NCBI GenBank assembly: GCA_017524145.1
Contig: JAFWUI010000036.1
Location: 1-60,890, forward strand
Direction of reading: 5' to 3'
Length of the DNA stretch: 60,890 nt
From: Oxalobacter sp.
Lineage (GTDB): Bacteria; Pseudomonadota; Gammaproteobacteria; Burkholderiales; Burkholderiaceae_D
A model generated the notes under the pieces. It did not search any database. It saw nothing but the letters and a program-made list of their open reading frames with translations, and was not told the DNA's origin. Positions 40,866 through 50,559 of the stretch are shown here, one piece after another. Position 1 is the first letter of the stretch. Every line of letters starts with the position of its first letter. The position numbers and the translations under genes are program-made.

Positions 40866-41025
40866 AAGGATATGGTCACAGCATTTAAAAATGAGCAGAA
40901 AACCTGCATGGTATGGCGGAGAATAATAATAGTTCCATGGCAGGCTCTGCAAGCAGTCAGTGCAAGTATCAGCAGGATTTTTGATGGTTTGCCTGTTTTT
41001 CAGGGAGAGAATGCCTTTTTCCCGG

Positions 41026-42150
41026 TCAAGGAACCAGCCGTCGGTAATACCCGCCAGGCAGGCTTTCAACCTGTCCCATCAGTTCCAGGTTCAATAGCTC
41101 TGCACTGAGGGTCGCTGCATCCATGCCATAACGCTGGCAAAGGGTATCCATATCGACAGGGTCAAATCCCATATCTGCCAAGATAAGGGAAACAGGAGGG
41201 TGGTCATCTGTCTGGATGGTTTCAAGAGCTGCTTTATCAGTTACAGGCATCTGCCGCTTCAATTCAGACAGGATGTCTTCTACCGTTTCAACCAGTTTTG
41301 CACCTTGGCGTATCAAGGCATGGCAACCGCGGGACAATGGTGAATGGATGGAGCCGGGAATGGCGAATACATCACGTCCCTGCTCAAGGGCCAGTTTTGC
41401 CGTAATCAAGGAACCTGATTGGGCAGCAGCTTCAATGACCAAGATGCCTTCCGCCAGCCCACTGATGATGCGGTTGCGTCTAGGGAAGTTTGCAGGCATT
41501 GGACTGGTGCCCAATGGGAATTCGCTGATGATGCAGCCTTCATCGGCAATCTGGTGTGCCAATGCATGGTTACGGGCAGGATAGACAATATCGGCACCTG
41601 TCCCAATGACAGCAACCGTACTGCCAGGACTTTTAAGCCCGCCTCGATGGGCTGCGGCATCAATACCAAGTGCCATACCGGAAACAATGGTCAGTCCAGC
41701 ATGGCCTAGTGAATTGGCAAAACTTTCTGCATCCAAAGTCCCTTGGGCAGTTGCATTGCGGCTTCCAACAATGGCAATGGCATCGGTTGAAAGCAGATCC
41801 AAGCGTCCTTTGACATATAGCATCAATGGCGGGTCAGGAATCTGGAGCAGTTTTTTGGGATAACGGCTGTCAGCCAGAGTCAGTATGGTATTCCCTGACA
41901 GGGATAACCATGAAAAGGTTTTCTCCGTCAGTGCCTTGATGTTATCCGGTACTGGGGCATGAAGCTGTCCTGCCAGTTTTTCAGGAACTGTTTCGGTCAG
42001 GGCTTTATAAGGAGCACTGAAGATGTCCTGAGGCATACCAAAGGTACTCAGGAGTTTATGGGCAGTACGTATCCCTATCCCTGGTGTAAGGGTCAGACGC
42101 AGCCAGGCAATCAGTTCTTCATCATTGCAGAGCGGAAAAGGGGAATTCAA
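41026..42150 (-). CDS. dprA: DNA-processing protein DprA
   Basis: DprA protects incoming single-stranded DNA and loads RecA during natural transformation. The 374-residue protein has a SAM-like N-terminus, and the Rossmann core with AIVGSRNATAQGTLDAESF, SGMALGIDAAAHRGGL and VIGTGADIVYP. EFPLGTSP, FPRRNRIISGL and AIPGSIHSPLSRGCHALIRQGA (quoted in part: GCHALIRQGA) follow, as does a winged-helix C-terminus. Length is normal. The DUF494 (smg) gene that often separates dprA from a topoisomerase gene is absent here. Confidence 0.94.
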   Translation of the reverse strand: MNSPFPLCNDEELIAWLRLTLTPGIGIRTAHKLLSTFGMPQDIFSAPYKALTETVPEKLAGQLHAPVPDNIKALTEKTFSWLSLSGNTILTLADSRYPKKLLQIPDPPLMLYVKGRLDLLSTDAIAIVGSRNATAQGTLDAESFANSLGHAGLTIVSGMALGIDAAAHRGGLKSPGSTVAVIGTGADIVYPARNHALAHQIADEGCIISEFPLGTSPMPANFPRRNRIISGLAEGILVIEAAAQSGSLITAKLALEQGRDVFAIPGSIHSPLSRGCHALIRQGAKLVETVEDILSELKRQMPVTDKAALETIQTDDHPPVSLILADMGFDPVDMDTLCQRYGMDAATLSAELLNLELMGQVESLPGGYYRRLVP

Positions 42151-42344
42151 AACAGCCTTTCAATATCAATGATGCCAGCAGGGCAGGATTATCCCTGCAA
42201 GCACAGTCTGAACATCGGGAGTGACTATGCTAAACTTGCGCCAACACAAGTATCAGCAGTCCTCTTGCCTTTTCCAAGGATTCTGCATGGGAAAGACACT
42301 GCTGGCAAGATGGTTATGATGGTTTGATGATTCAGAAACAGCAA

Positions 42345-42902
42345 ATGGCACAACTGACAATCTTACGGTATCCAGATCCACGTTTGATGAAACCTTCTGA
42401 ACCAGTTGAAGTCTTTGATGATGCATTGAAGAAACTGGTGGAAGACATGGGAGAGACCATGTACAAGGCACCAGGCGTAGGGCTTGCCGCACCTCAGGTC
42501 AATGTACGTCGCCGGATTATCGTTGTAGATACCTCAGAGAAAAGAGACAATCTGATGGTACTCATCAATCCGGAAATCATCAGCCTCAGTGAAGAGAGGA
42601 AAATCTATGAAGAAGGCTGCCTGTCGTTGCCACATATCTATGAGAAGGTTGAACGTCCAGCACAGGTAAAGGTCAAGGCACAGGATGTCCATGGCAACTG
42701 GTTTGAACTGGAAGGAGATGGACTGTTGGCAGTCTGCCTTCAGCATGAAATCGACCATCTGAAAGGTACGGTCTTTGTAGATTATCTATCACCGATGAAG
42801 CGGAACCGTATCAAGACAAAACTGCTGAAAGAAGAACGGGAACTCAAGAAAGTGGCCTCCACCAAAAGCCCTGACCGGAATAAGAAAGGAGGTAAACGGT
42901 GA
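42345..42902 (+). CDS. def: Peptide deformylase
   Basis: Def removes the formyl group from nascent proteins. The 185-residue protein (from ATG 42345, [14 protein letters not shown]) has all three metal/active-site motifs: [17 protein letters not shown] and QHEIDHLKG. In-frame TTG/ATG codons at 42324 and 42327 would add six or seven residues. The chosen start gives the family N-terminus. Its stop overlaps the fmt GTG start by three bases. Confidence 0.95.
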   Translation: MAQLTILRYPDPRLMKPSEPVEVFDDALKKLVEDMGETMYKAPGVGLAAPQVNVRRRIIVVDTSEKRDNLMVLINPEIISLSEERKIYEEGCLSLPHIYEKVERPAQVKVKAQDVHGNWFELEGDGLLAVCLQHEIDHLKGTVFVDYLSPMKRNRIKTKLLKEERELKKVASTKSPDRNKKGGKR

Positions 42903-43849
42903 AAATCGTATTTGCTGGAACACCGGAATTTGCTGCAACTGCATTGGATGCCTTGGTCAAGGCGGGGCATCAGGTTGAGTTGGTGTTGACCCAACCTGAC
43001 CGTCCTGCAGGGCGTGGTATGAAGCTGCAACCGTCTGCTGTCAAGAAACTGGCACTTGCCAACGGGATTCCTGTATTGCAGCCGGTGTCACTCCGTATTG
43101 ATGGAAAATCCGGGGAAGAAGCTCAGCAGGTTTATGACCGCATCCAGGCAATCAATCCGGATGTCATGGTTGTCGTTGCCTATGGACTGATACTGCCAAA
43201 GGAATTTCTGGTGCTTCCTGCCAATGGATGTCTGAATATCCATGCGTCCCTGTTGCCAAGATGGCGCGGGGCTGCACCAATCCAACGGGCGATTGAGGCA
43301 GGTGATGCAGAGAGTGGGGTTGCCATCATGCGGATGGAGGAAGGACTGGATACCGGTCCTGTCCTGATGATGGCTTCGACACCGATTACTGAAAAAGATA
43401 CGGCCGCAGTCCTGCATGACCGTCTGGCAGGGATGGGAGGCAGGTTGATTGTCCAGGCATTACAGAAAATCGCAGATGGTACAGCAACCTATACGCCACA
43501 GGATGATTCCCTTGCCGTTTATGCGAGGAAGCTGCATCGCGAGGAGGCTGCATTGGATTTCAGTCTTTCCGCACAGGAAAATGCAGCCAAGATACGGGCA
43601 TTCAATCCTTTTCCTGGCTGTACGGCTGAATATGGGGACGTGACCCTGAAAATATGGGATGCGCAGCTGGAAGAGGCGGATTCAAGCCATCCTGCAGGGA
43701 AAATCCTGTCTGCAGATGGTTCAGGGATTGTGGTTGCCTGTGGCAAGGGTTCCCTGCGTATCCTGATGTTGCAGAAACCAGGCGCAAAGCGTCTGCCGGC
43801 ATCCGAATTCATCAAGGGTTTTTCTTTCACTGATGGCCAGCTTAAGTAA
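42899..43849 (+). CDS. fmt: Methionyl-tRNA formyltransferase
   Basis: Fmt formylates initiator Met-tRNA, the counterpart to Def. The 316-residue protein begins at GTG 42899 ([20 protein letters not shown]). It carries the folate-binding/catalytic [32 protein letters not shown] and the C-terminal tRNA-binding domain with [10 protein letters not shown] strong AGGAGGT sits 5 bases before the GTG, and GTGA overlaps the def stop, so the pair is translationally coupled. Confidence 0.96.
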   Translation: MKIVFAGTPEFAATALDALVKAGHQVELVLTQPDRPAGRGMKLQPSAVKKLALANGIPVLQPVSLRIDGKSGEEAQQVYDRIQAINPDVMVVVAYGLILPKEFLVLPANGCLNIHASLLPRWRGAAPIQRAIEAGDAESGVAIMRMEEGLDTGPVLMMASTPITEKDTAAVLHDRLAGMGGRLIVQALQKIADGTATYTPQDDSLAVYARKLHREEAALDFSLSAQENAAKIRAFNPFPGCTAEYGDVTLKIWDAQLEEADSSHPAGKILSADGSGIVVACGKGSLRILMLQKPGAKRLPASEFIKGFSFTDGQLK

Positions 43850-43878
43850 CCGCCAGACCCCAAGGAACAGGAATCAAG

Positions 43879-44352
43879 ATGAAATTTGAACATCTGCTTG
43901 AAATCAATAATTTTGACCATCCGGGCGCGCAGATCCTTGCGAAGGAACAGGTCTGGAAAGGGTTGTTGACGTGGATAGAGAAACCAACCCTGTTCATTCC
44001 TCATCTGGAAAAATGTGATGTCATTGAATTGATGGGCACCTATCACCGTTCATTGGATTATGGAAAATTCAGTTTCCAAGACACGGTCACCTGTACCCAT
44101 ATGGAAAAAATCGTTTTCGATATTCCTGCCCAAGGCGATATGCCATCAACTTCCCTGGTGGTGACATTGGAAGAACCATTCAATCAACGGCTGTTTGTAC
44201 GGTTCATCTACGAGAATACCGTATCGGATGAAGGGCCTGAAGCCAAATACAATGGTTTCCTGAAATCAGCATGGGAAGCGGCGGATGTGGATATCATCCG
44301 CTTGATTCATGAAATGGCGGCTCAGGGGCATCTGGATGCCCCTGAGTCTTGA
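43879..44352 (+). CDS. SRPBCC / DUF1857 family protein
   Basis: A 157-residue soluble protein starting MKFEHLLEINNF, with REQ-like KEQVWKGLLTWIEKP and a central VTCTHMEKIVFDIP. This matches the SRPBCC-fold DUF1857 (AtaL-like) family, a ligand-binding beta fold whose bacterial role is unknown. CAGGAATCAAG precedes the ATG. It follows fmt by 29 bases and may be read with def-fmt. The last codons form one arm of a long hairpin. Confidence 0.8.
   Translation: MKFEHLLEINNFDHPGAQILAKEQVWKGLLTWIEKPTLFIPHLEKCDVIELMGTYHRSLDYGKFSFQDTVTCTHMEKIVFDIPAQGDMPSTSLVVTLEEPFNQRLFVRFIYENTVSDEGPEAKYNGFLKSAWEAADVDIIRLIHEMAAQGHLDAPES
44321..44346. terminator. Twelve-base-pair hairpin overlapping the gene end
   Basis: CTCAGGGGCATC and GATGCCCCTGAG are perfect complements separated by TG, inside the final codons of the SRPBCC gene and just before its stop. 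TCTT follows. It may be a terminator, although the T tract is short. Confidence 0.5.
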
Positions 44353-44365
44353 CTGTGCCTGCTGT

Positions 44366-45202
44366 TTATAAGATGTCAAGTGGCATCTTATGGGTTGGTG
44401 GCGGGAAGACCCTATCCAGTTCGTTGAGGACCTCTTGGGACAGTTCAATGTCCCACGCTTTCCGGTTTTCTTCGATACGCTGAATGTTGGACGATTTAGG
44501 GATTGGAACTGTTCCCTGATGCAGCAGCCAGGAAAGGGCCAGTTGGGCTGGTGTGATGGACAGTTCCTGTGCGATACGCACCAAGCTACTGGACCTTAAC
44601 AGACGGGTCTGATACAGCGGCGAATAGGCCATCACAGGGATATTGCGTTTTTTCTGCCAGGGAATCAGATCCCATTCGATACCCCGTGAACCAAGGTTGT
44701 AAAGTACTTGGTTGATGCAGCAGTTGCCATCCGGATCGTACTCTTCAGCTTCCTGCATGTCATCGGTATCGAAATTCGAGACGCCCCAAGAACGGATTTT
44801 GCCTGCTTTACGCAGGTTTTCCAATGCCTCAAAGGTTTCTTCCAATGGATAACCGCCACGCCAATGCAGCAGGTACATATCCAGGTAATCCGTTTTCATG
44901 CGTTTCAGGCTGTCTTCAAATGCCCTGACGGTACCACGTAGGCTGGCATGGTTCGGTAAAACCTTGCTGACAAGGAAAACCTTGTCCCGTCTTCCGGCAA
45001 TGGCTTCCCCAACAACCTTTTCTGCACCGCCATTGCCATACATTTCAGCAGTGTCAATCAGCGTCAGACCGATGTCGATGCCATGCTGCAAGGCTGCAAT
45101 TTCATTTTTCTTTTCAAAAAAGGATTCACCCATAAACCAGGTGCCCTGACCAAGGGTAGGCATTTCAATGCCATTCCGTAGCGTGATGGTATGTGTTGGC
45201 AT
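44366..45202 (-). CDS. Aldo/keto reductase
   Basis: A 278-residue NADPH-dependent oxidoreductase. The catalytic tetrad is visible as Asp and Tyr in IDTAEMYGNGGAE, Lys in FLVSKVLP and His in LLHWRGG. WGVSNF, QVLYNL and the cofactor-binding IPKSSNIQRIEENR are also present. Its sequence resembles the YeaE/2,5-diketogluconate reductase group. The substrate is unknown. A 37-residue in-frame extension to 45313 lacks family likeness, so the ATG at 45202 (MPTHTITLRNGIEMP) is chosen. It is convergent with the SRPBCC gene. Confidence 0.9.
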   Translation of the reverse strand: MPTHTITLRNGIEMPTLGQGTWFMGESFFEKKNEIAALQHGIDIGLTLIDTAEMYGNGGAEKVVGEAIAGRRDKVFLVSKVLPNHASLRGTVRAFEDSLKRMKTDYLDMYLLHWRGGYPLEETFEALENLRKAGKIRSWGVSNFDTDDMQEAEEYDPDGNCCINQVLYNLGSRGIEWDLIPWQKKRNIPVMAYSPLYQTRLLRSSSLVRIAQELSITPAQLALSWLLHQGTVPIPKSSNIQRIEENRKAWDIELSQEVLNELDRVFPPPTHKMPLDIL

Positions 45203-45360
45203 AATGAATATCTTTCCTGTTAGATTGCCATGCAGGAAAGCACGGAATGGCCGGCTTTCCGCAATTATCTGCCTATTTTGCATGGGTTCCTTGTCAGGGG
45301 CAAGAACCTTCACCTGACTTGGATTAAATGTCCTGGAACTGTCCTGCCGCTATTCTGGTT

Positions 45361-47676
45361 TCAGTGAAGGGTGCGGGGGGCTGTTTTTCCTGCCTTTTCT
45401 GATGGGGGATTGTCATCGTCAAAGACAAGGCGGACTTCTTCGCCTTTTCCGACATCCACAGTGACTTTCCCGCCATCAACCAACCTTCCGAACAGCAGTT
45501 CATCAGCAAGGGCTTTCCGGACAAGGTCCTGGATGAGCCGAAGCATGGGACGTGCCCCCATTACCGGGTCAAAGCCCTTCTTTGCCAGCATATTGCGGAG
45601 AGCATCTGTGAAGATGACTTCCACTTTTTTGAGGCTGAGCTGGTCTTCAAGCTGTAGCAGGAACTTGTCAACCACCCGGAGGATGACATCCATATCCAGG
45701 GGTTTGAAGCTGATGATGGCATCAAGGCGGTTGCGGAATTCGGGTGTGAATGTCCGGCGGATTTCATCCATCTCGTCACCGAACTGTTTCAGTCCTGTAA
45801 AGCCGATAGACGATTTCTCAAGCGTATCTGCACCAGCATTGGTCGTCATGATGATGATGATGTTCCGGAAGTCGGCTTTCCGGCCGTTGTTGTCGGTCAG
45901 CGTGCCATGGTCCATGACCTGAAGGAGGATATTGAAGACATCAGGATGGGCTTTTTCGATTTCGTCCAACAGCAGGACAGCATGGGGCTTCTTGTTGATG
46001 GCTTCGGTCAGCAGGCCGCCTTGGTCGAAACCGACATAACCGGGAGGCGCACCAATCAGACGGCTGACGGCATGGCGTTCCATATATTCAGACATATCAA
46101 ATCGGATGAGTTCAATGCCCAGTTGGAAAGCCATCTGTCTGGCGACTTCGGTTTTACCGACACCGGTTGGTCCAGAAAACAGGAAGGCACCGATGGGCTT
46201 ATCCACTTTGCCCAAGCCTGCCCGTGCCATCTTGATGCTGGCAGCGAGTGCTTCAATCGCTTCGTCCTGTCCGAAAACCAGGTTTTTCAAATCGCGTTCA
46301 AGCGTCAGCAGGCGGCTACGGTCATCCTGGTTGACAGTCTGTGGCGGGATACGTGCCATCTTGGAGACAATCGCCTCAATCTCTGCTTTGCCAATCACTT
46401 TCTTCTGCTTGGATTTCGGCATGATCCGCTGTGCGGCACCAGCTTCATCAATGACATCGATTGCCTTGTCTGGCAGATGGCGGTCGTTGATATAACGGGC
46501 AGACAGCTCTGCTGCGGCCTGCAGTGCGGCAGTGGCGTATTTGACGTTATGGTGTTCCTCGAAACGGGATTTCAGCCCTTTCAGGATCTGTACCGTCTGG
46601 TCGATGCTGGGCTCATTGATATCGATTTTCTGGAAACGTCTTGCCAGTGCATGGTCTTTCTCAAAAATGTTGCGGAATTCACCGTAAGTGGTTGCGCCAA
46701 TGCACATCAGCTGGCCGTTTGACAGGGCAGGTTTCAGCAGGTTCGAGGCATCCATCGTGCCACCGGAAGCGGAACCTGCACCGATGATGGTATGGATTTC
46801 ATCAACAAACAGGATGGCATGCTTGCTGTCAGTCAATGCTTTCAGGACAGATTTCAGACGCTCCTCAAAGTCGCCCCGGAATTTGGTGCCGGCAAGCAAT
46901 GCGCCCATATCAAGCGCATAGATGACCGCATCCTGAAGGACTTCAGGAATCTCTTTCCTGACGATATGCAGTGCCAATCCTTCAGCGATGGCGGTTTTGC
47001 CGACACCGGCTTCTCCAACCAGCAGGGGATTGTTTTTCCTTCTGCGGCAGAGGACCTGGATGGTCCTGTCGATTTCTTCAAACCTGCCGATCAGTGGGTC
47101 GATTGTGCCGGATTCAGCGGCTTTGTTCAGGTTATGTGTGTAACGTTCAAGCGGTGATTCTTCCTTGTCAGGACTGGAGCCGGCTGGTGTCTCTTCAGCT
47201 CCTTCCGTTGCTTTTTCCGTTTCTTTAGGTGCATCTTTCCGGATGCCATGCGCAATGAAATTGACGACATCCAGCCGGGTGATGCCCTGTTGGTGCAGGA
47301 AATAGACTGCATGCGCATCTTTCTCGCCAAACAAGGAAGCAAGGACAGTGGCACCGGTGACTTCATCTTTCCCTGCACCGGATGATGCCGACTGCGCATG
47401 CATGATGGCACGTTGGATGACGCGTTGGAAACCAAGTGTCGGTTGGGTATCCATATCCTTGGTGCCAGGAACAACCGGAGTGTTGTCACGGATAAAATCG
47501 GTCAATGATCCACGCAGCAGGTCAAAATCAGCATTGCAGGCCTTCAGCGCCTTAACAACCGTCGGTTCATCCAGGATGGCCAGCAGCAGATGCTCAACGG
47601 TGATGAACTCATGCCGTGCCTGGTTGGCATTGGTAAACGCTTTCTGAAGGCAGGTTTCAAGGTCTTTGGCAATCAT
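45361..47676 (-). CDS. clpA: ATP-dependent Clp protease ATP-binding subunit ClpA
   Basis: ClpA unfolds substrates for ClpP. The 771-residue protein has the N-domain, then two AAA+ modules with Walker [14 protein letters not shown] and [13 protein letters not shown] and the arginine-finger [18 protein letters not shown]. The ClpP-contact IGF loop is in [23 protein letters not shown] and [20 protein letters not shown] are also visible. The start ([14 protein letters not shown]) overlaps the clpS stop by four bases, so the adaptor and unfoldase are coupled. clpP is not in this window. Confidence 0.97.
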   Translation of the reverse strand: MIAKDLETCLQKAFTNANQARHEFITVEHLLLAILDEPTVVKALKACNADFDLLRGSLTDFIRDNTPVVPGTKDMDTQPTLGFQRVIQRAIMHAQSASSGAGKDEVTGATVLASLFGEKDAHAVYFLHQQGITRLDVVNFIAHGIRKDAPKETEKATEGAEETPAGSSPDKEESPLERYTHNLNKAAESGTIDPLIGRFEEIDRTIQVLCRRRKNNPLLVGEAGVGKTAIAEGLALHIVRKEIPEVLQDAVIYALDMGALLAGTKFRGDFEERLKSVLKALTDSKHAILFVDEIHTIIGAGSASGGTMDASNLLKPALSNGQLMCIGATTYGEFRNIFEKDHALARRFQKIDINEPSIDQTVQILKGLKSRFEEHHNVKYATAALQAAAELSARYINDRHLPDKAIDVIDEAGAAQRIMPKSKQKKVIGKAEIEAIVSKMARIPPQTVNQDDRSRLLTLERDLKNLVFGQDEAIEALAASIKMARAGLGKVDKPIGAFLFSGPTGVGKTEVARQMAFQLGIELIRFDMSEYMERHAVSRLIGAPPGYVGFDQGGLLTEAINKKPHAVLLLDEIEKAHPDVFNILLQVMDHGTLTDNNGRKADFRNIIIIMTTNAGADTLEKSSIGFTGLKQFGDEMDEIRRTFTPEFRNRLDAIISFKPLDMDVILRVVDKFLLQLEDQLSLKKVEVIFTDALRNMLAKKGFDPVMGARPMLRLIQDLVRKALADELLFGRLVDGGKVTVDVGKGEEVRLVFDDDNPPSEKAGKTAPRTLH

Positions 47677-47990
47677 GCTTTCTCCATCACACATTGAAGG
47701 GGATGCCCTTCCTGACGGGCGTGGGCAGTGACCTGCGAGACTTTGGTTGCTGCAATGTCTTTAGGATAGGTTCCGCAGACACCCCGTCCTTCCTTGTGGA
47801 CTTTCAGCATAATCTGCATGGCAGATACCTCATCTTTGTTGAAATACTGCCGTAAGATGAAGACGACAAATTCCATCGTCGTGAAATCATCATTGAGCAG
47901 AATCACTTTATACATTGGAGGAGGCTTCAGCACGGTATCCTGTTTTTCAAGCACCGCCTCACCGCCCGGTTGGCTGTCTATCGGGGTCAT
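47673..47990 (-). CDS. clpS: ATP-dependent Clp protease adaptor ClpS
   Basis: ClpS delivers N-end-rule substrates to ClpAP. The 105-residue protein has the flexible N-terminus, then [20 protein letters not shown] with the conserved NDD-TTM-FV N-degron pocket, [20 protein letters not shown] and a C-terminal end. Length and motifs are normal. The gene immediately precedes clpA with a four-base overlap. Confidence 0.96.
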   Translation of the reverse strand: MTPIDSQPGGEAVLEKQDTVLKPPPMYKVILLNDDFTTMEFVVFILRQYFNKDEVSAMQIMLKVHKEGRGVCGTYPKDIAATKVSQVTAHARQEGHPLQCVMEKA

Positions 47991-48078
47991 CAGGCATCCC
48001 TTTCAAAAACTTCCTATAAGTATATTTGTTTTAGACAGTACTGCGCCATATGAAGGCCAGGAAACTGCTGGATTTCCA

Positions 48079-48245
48079 TTACAATGCCGTTATGGAAATG
48101 ACACTCGAAAAAATCCTTCAGGGCCAAGGGTTCAGTACCCGCCGCCAATACCGTGATTTGGTCTTGGATGGGGATGTTGAGATTGAAGGTAGGGTCTGCG
48201 AAGACCCATCGGAACGTTTCTTGACCGATGGGTTGGTGTTCACGG
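48079..48245 (+). pseudogene. Truncated 5' copy of rsuA
   Basis: From the TACAAT box and ATG (48092) this stretch reads MEMTLEKILQGQGFSTRRQY and on to DGLVFTV. It is gap-free with the first 52 codons of the intact rsuA at 49687 (9 amino-acid differences). Homology stops at 48245, and the ATPase gene stop follows seven bases later. The S4 domain survives but the catalytic domain is gone. Identity is highest around the start (over 50 identical bases) and falls downstream. Confidence 0.9.
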
Positions 48246-48251
48246 TTTCTC

Positions 48252-49517
48252 TCATGCAGTCAGACAGCCAATCGGGACAACAAGTACACCGTCGTCGCGT
48301 TTATAGGCATATTCGCTCGCAGTCAGGACCATCATGAATGCAGGAGCCCCCATTTTCTGGGTATCCACGTATTTGCAGAGTTTTTTCAGATTATGGGCAG
48401 CCTCGTCAATCTGACGGCTTCCCATCTTGACTTCTACAGGTGCCCACTGACCATTGTTCAGTTGGATAATCATGTCAGACTCAAGGTTGTTCTTATCGCG
48501 ATAATGGTACACATTACCGTCATTCACTTGGGCATACACACGCATGTCACGGGTGCACAGTGACTCAAACAAGAAACCGAATGTCTCAAAATCCGCCAAC
48601 AGGCCATCTGGTCCCGTCCTCAATGCGGCAACTGCCAGGGATGGATCAACGAAATGCCTCTTGGATGAAGTCCTGATTGCTGTTTTTGAACGTAGCGAAG
48701 GCTGCCAGGCAAGCTGGTCCTCGACAACAAAAATACGTTTCAACGCATTCATGTATGACATGAATGTCTTTTCTGACATACCGACATCCTGCGACTCAAC
48801 ATCACGGATGATGGTCTGGGCACTGACCATGGTTGCGATGTTCCTTGCCAGTGAGCGCAGAAGCCTGCTGACACGTTCTGGGTTCTTCTCGACACCATCA
48901 ACCCGGCTGATGTCTTCATTGATTACCGCATTGAGGTAGTTTTCTGCAACGGACAATGACGCCCCTTCAGTCATATTGACCGCCGCAGGCCATCCACCAC
49001 GGGCAATCAGGAATGCAGTTTGTTCAATCGAAAGATTGCTGACAGCTGCAATATCTGTTTCTCCCCGGAATAATGCAGCAAGTGAAACACTTTTATTCGA
49101 CTCGCCAGACTCGGACAGGCTCATTGGACGCATTGTCAGGCGGGCAATACGCCCGGTTCCACTATGAGCTGTAACGTTGTCTGACGGCACAGCCGAACCG
49201 GTCAGCAGAAAAAGCCCTGTTCCGCCTCGACGGTCAACGGCAAACCTGACGGCATCCCAGAGTACTGGAGCCATTTGCCACTCATCAATCAGGCGGGGAT
49301 TGTCACCGATCAGTAAAAGTGAAGGCTTGACTTCCGCAGTCTGCAGGTATCTTGCTGATACATCTGGATCTTGCAGGTACAGCACACTTTTTGCTATCTG
49401 TTCAGCGGAACGGGTCTTACCACACCATTTTGCTCCCTCAATCAGAACAGCTCCAGATGAAGCCAAGGTTCTTTCAAGCAACCGGTCAGTCAAGCGGGGT
49501 CGGTATATCGGCGGCAT
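48252..49517 (-). CDS. AAA_14/DUF4143-type ATPase
   Basis: A 421-residue ATPase with a P-loop-like GAKWCGKTRSA at about 28-38, Walker B-like LIDEWQMAP near 75-83 and GLFLLTGSAVPS in the AAA domain. The DUF4143 C-terminal half follows with YMNALKRIFVVEDQLAWQPS, FLFESLCTRDMRVYA and DMIIQLNNGQWAPVEVKMGS, which resembles a nuclease-like fold strand pattern. Such proteins are widespread accessory genes of unclear function, often horizontally transferred. This one is inserted between the rsuA fragment and rsuA, on the opposite strand, behind three spaced palindromes. Confidence 0.85.
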   Translation of the reverse strand: MPPIYRPRLTDRLLERTLASSGAVLIEGAKWCGKTRSAEQIAKSVLYLQDPDVSARYLQTAEVKPSLLLIGDNPRLIDEWQMAPVLWDAVRFAVDRRGGTGLFLLTGSAVPSDNVTAHSGTGRIARLTMRPMSLSESGESNKSVSLAALFRGETDIAAVSNLSIEQTAFLIARGGWPAAVNMTEGASLSVAENYLNAVINEDISRVDGVEKNPERVSRLLRSLARNIATMVSAQTIIRDVESQDVGMSEKTFMSYMNALKRIFVVEDQLAWQPSLRSKTAIRTSSKRHFVDPSLAVAALRTGPDGLLADFETFGFLFESLCTRDMRVYAQVNDGNVYHYRDKNNLESDMIIQLNNGQWAPVEVKMGSRQIDEAAHNLKKLCKYVDTQKMGAPAFMMVLTASEYAYKRDDGVLVVPIGCLTA

Positions 49518-49548
49518 ATTTCAGGCAGAATCAATATCAAACAGCTGG

Positions 49549-49554
49549 ATTATA
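49549..49554 (-). promoter_or_regulatory. -10 box candidate for the ATPase gene
   Basis: TATAAT (minus strand) lies 32 bases before the ATPase ATG. No -35 hexamer is seen at 17 bases. The first palindromic site (49562-49572) falls just upstream, in the spacer/-35 region. Confidence 0.5.
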
Positions 49555-49561
49555 TCTTTTT

Positions 49562-49618
49562 CCAAAGTTTGGCGGGATATTTTTCCAAAGTTTGGCGCAG
49601 AATTTTTCCATATTTTGG
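49562..49618. repeat. Three palindromic 11-mers at exact 23-bp spacing
   Basis: CCAAAGTTTGG at 49562-49572 and at 49585-49595, and the degenerate CCATATTTTGG at 49608-49618, repeat with a 23-bp period. Each intact unit is a perfect palindrome around one base and is preceded by TTTTT or TTTT. They lie over and upstream of the ATPase promoter, so cooperative binding of one regulator on one face of the helix is plausible. Confidence 0.75.
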
Positions 49619-49674
49619 CTTTAATAAATCAATGATGCCCCCGATTTTCAATATGGGTCGACATAGTTTTCCCG

Positions 49675-49680
49675 TACAAT
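49675..49680 (+). promoter_or_regulatory. -10 box candidate giving a leaderless rsuA transcript
   Basis: TACAAT lies six bases before the rsuA ATG, so transcription would begin at or next to the start codon. The same TACAATGCCGTTATG is kept in the truncated copy (48079 onwards). No Shine-Dalgarno sequence is visible before either ATG, and no -35 hexamer is evident. Confidence 0.5.
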
Positions 49681-49686
49681 GCCGTT

Positions 49687-50412
49687 ATGGAAATGACACT
49701 CGAAAAAATCCTTCAGGGCCAAGGGTTTGGCACCCGCCGCCAATGCCGTGACCTGGTCTGGGATGGTGCGGTTGAAATTGGTGGCAGGGTCTGTGAAAAT
49801 CCTGCTGAACGGATATCCACCGATGGTTTGGTGTTCACAGTGGATGGCAAAGCCTGGCAGTACAGGGAACATCTTTATCTGATGATGCATAAGCCGGAGG
49901 GCTATGAATGCTCGCATGAGCCGCAGCATCATGCCAGTGTGTTTGCACTGGTGCCTTGGCAGTTCCTCAACCGCAACCTGCAATGTGTCGGCCGGTTGGA
50001 CCAGGATACAACAGGCTTGCTGCTGCTGTCTGATGATGGTCAGTTCATCCACCGCTATACGTCACCGAAAAAGCACGTCCCCAAGGTTTACCGGATTGCC
50101 TTGGCAGAACCTGTCACTGATGCACAGGTTTCCGCATTGGAATCCGGTGTGCAGCTTCACCAGGAGAAAAATATCAGCAGGGCATTGTCCTGTGGGCGGT
50201 TGGGTACGGATTGTCTGGAAATGACGATTGATGAAGGCAGATACCATCAGGTCAAGCGGATGGTTGCTGCAGCCGGCAACAGGGTGGTTGGTCTGCACAG
50301 AAGCACCATCGGCGGGCTTTCATTGCCTGAAGACCTGGAAGCAGGGCAATGGCGTCATCTGTCAGCAGAAGACCTGCAGAAACTTGCTGGATTGCCTGCC
50401 AGTCAGGATTGA
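49687..50412 (+). CDS. rsuA: 16S rRNA pseudouridine synthase RsuA
   Basis: RsuA forms pseudouridine-516 in 16S rRNA. The 241-residue protein has the N-terminal S4 domain (about 1-50) and the catalytic domain with the essential Asp105 in VGRLDQDTTGLLLLSDDG. KHVPKVYRI and the GRYHQVKRMVAAAGN segment typical of the RsuA/RluB/E/F group also appear. The intact gene starts after a 170-base gap from the ATPase gene. A six-base-later ATG (49693) is an alternative start. Confidence 0.92.
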   Translation: MEMTLEKILQGQGFGTRRQCRDLVWDGAVEIGGRVCENPAERISTDGLVFTVDGKAWQYREHLYLMMHKPEGYECSHEPQHHASVFALVPWQFLNRNLQCVGRLDQDTTGLLLLSDDGQFIHRYTSPKKHVPKVYRIALAEPVTDAQVSALESGVQLHQEKNISRALSCGRLGTDCLEMTIDEGRYHQVKRMVAAAGNRVVGLHRSTIGGLSLPEDLEAGQWRHLSAEDLQKLAGLPASQD

Positions 50413-50559
50413 TTTGCCTGTCGGATAGAAGCTTTGTTGGTATTCTAGGGCTTTTTTATTTGCCGGTTTTCGTGTAACTTACATCTTTTTGCTTACCGGA
50501 GGTTTCCGGTGGCGTTGTCTCGAACTGTTTTATAACGCTTCTTATTTCTATAGATAGAT

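Noticed and set aside
40866-41069. N-terminal extension of topB
   Set aside because: The residues are unrelated to type IA topoisomerases and would overlap the dprA end; MTKTLIIAEKPSVAND is the expected start.
50413-50559. Riboswitch or terminator ahead of folD
   Set aside because: A CCGGAGGTTTCCGG inverted repeat is present, but there is no T tract after it and no known riboswitch core could be made out.
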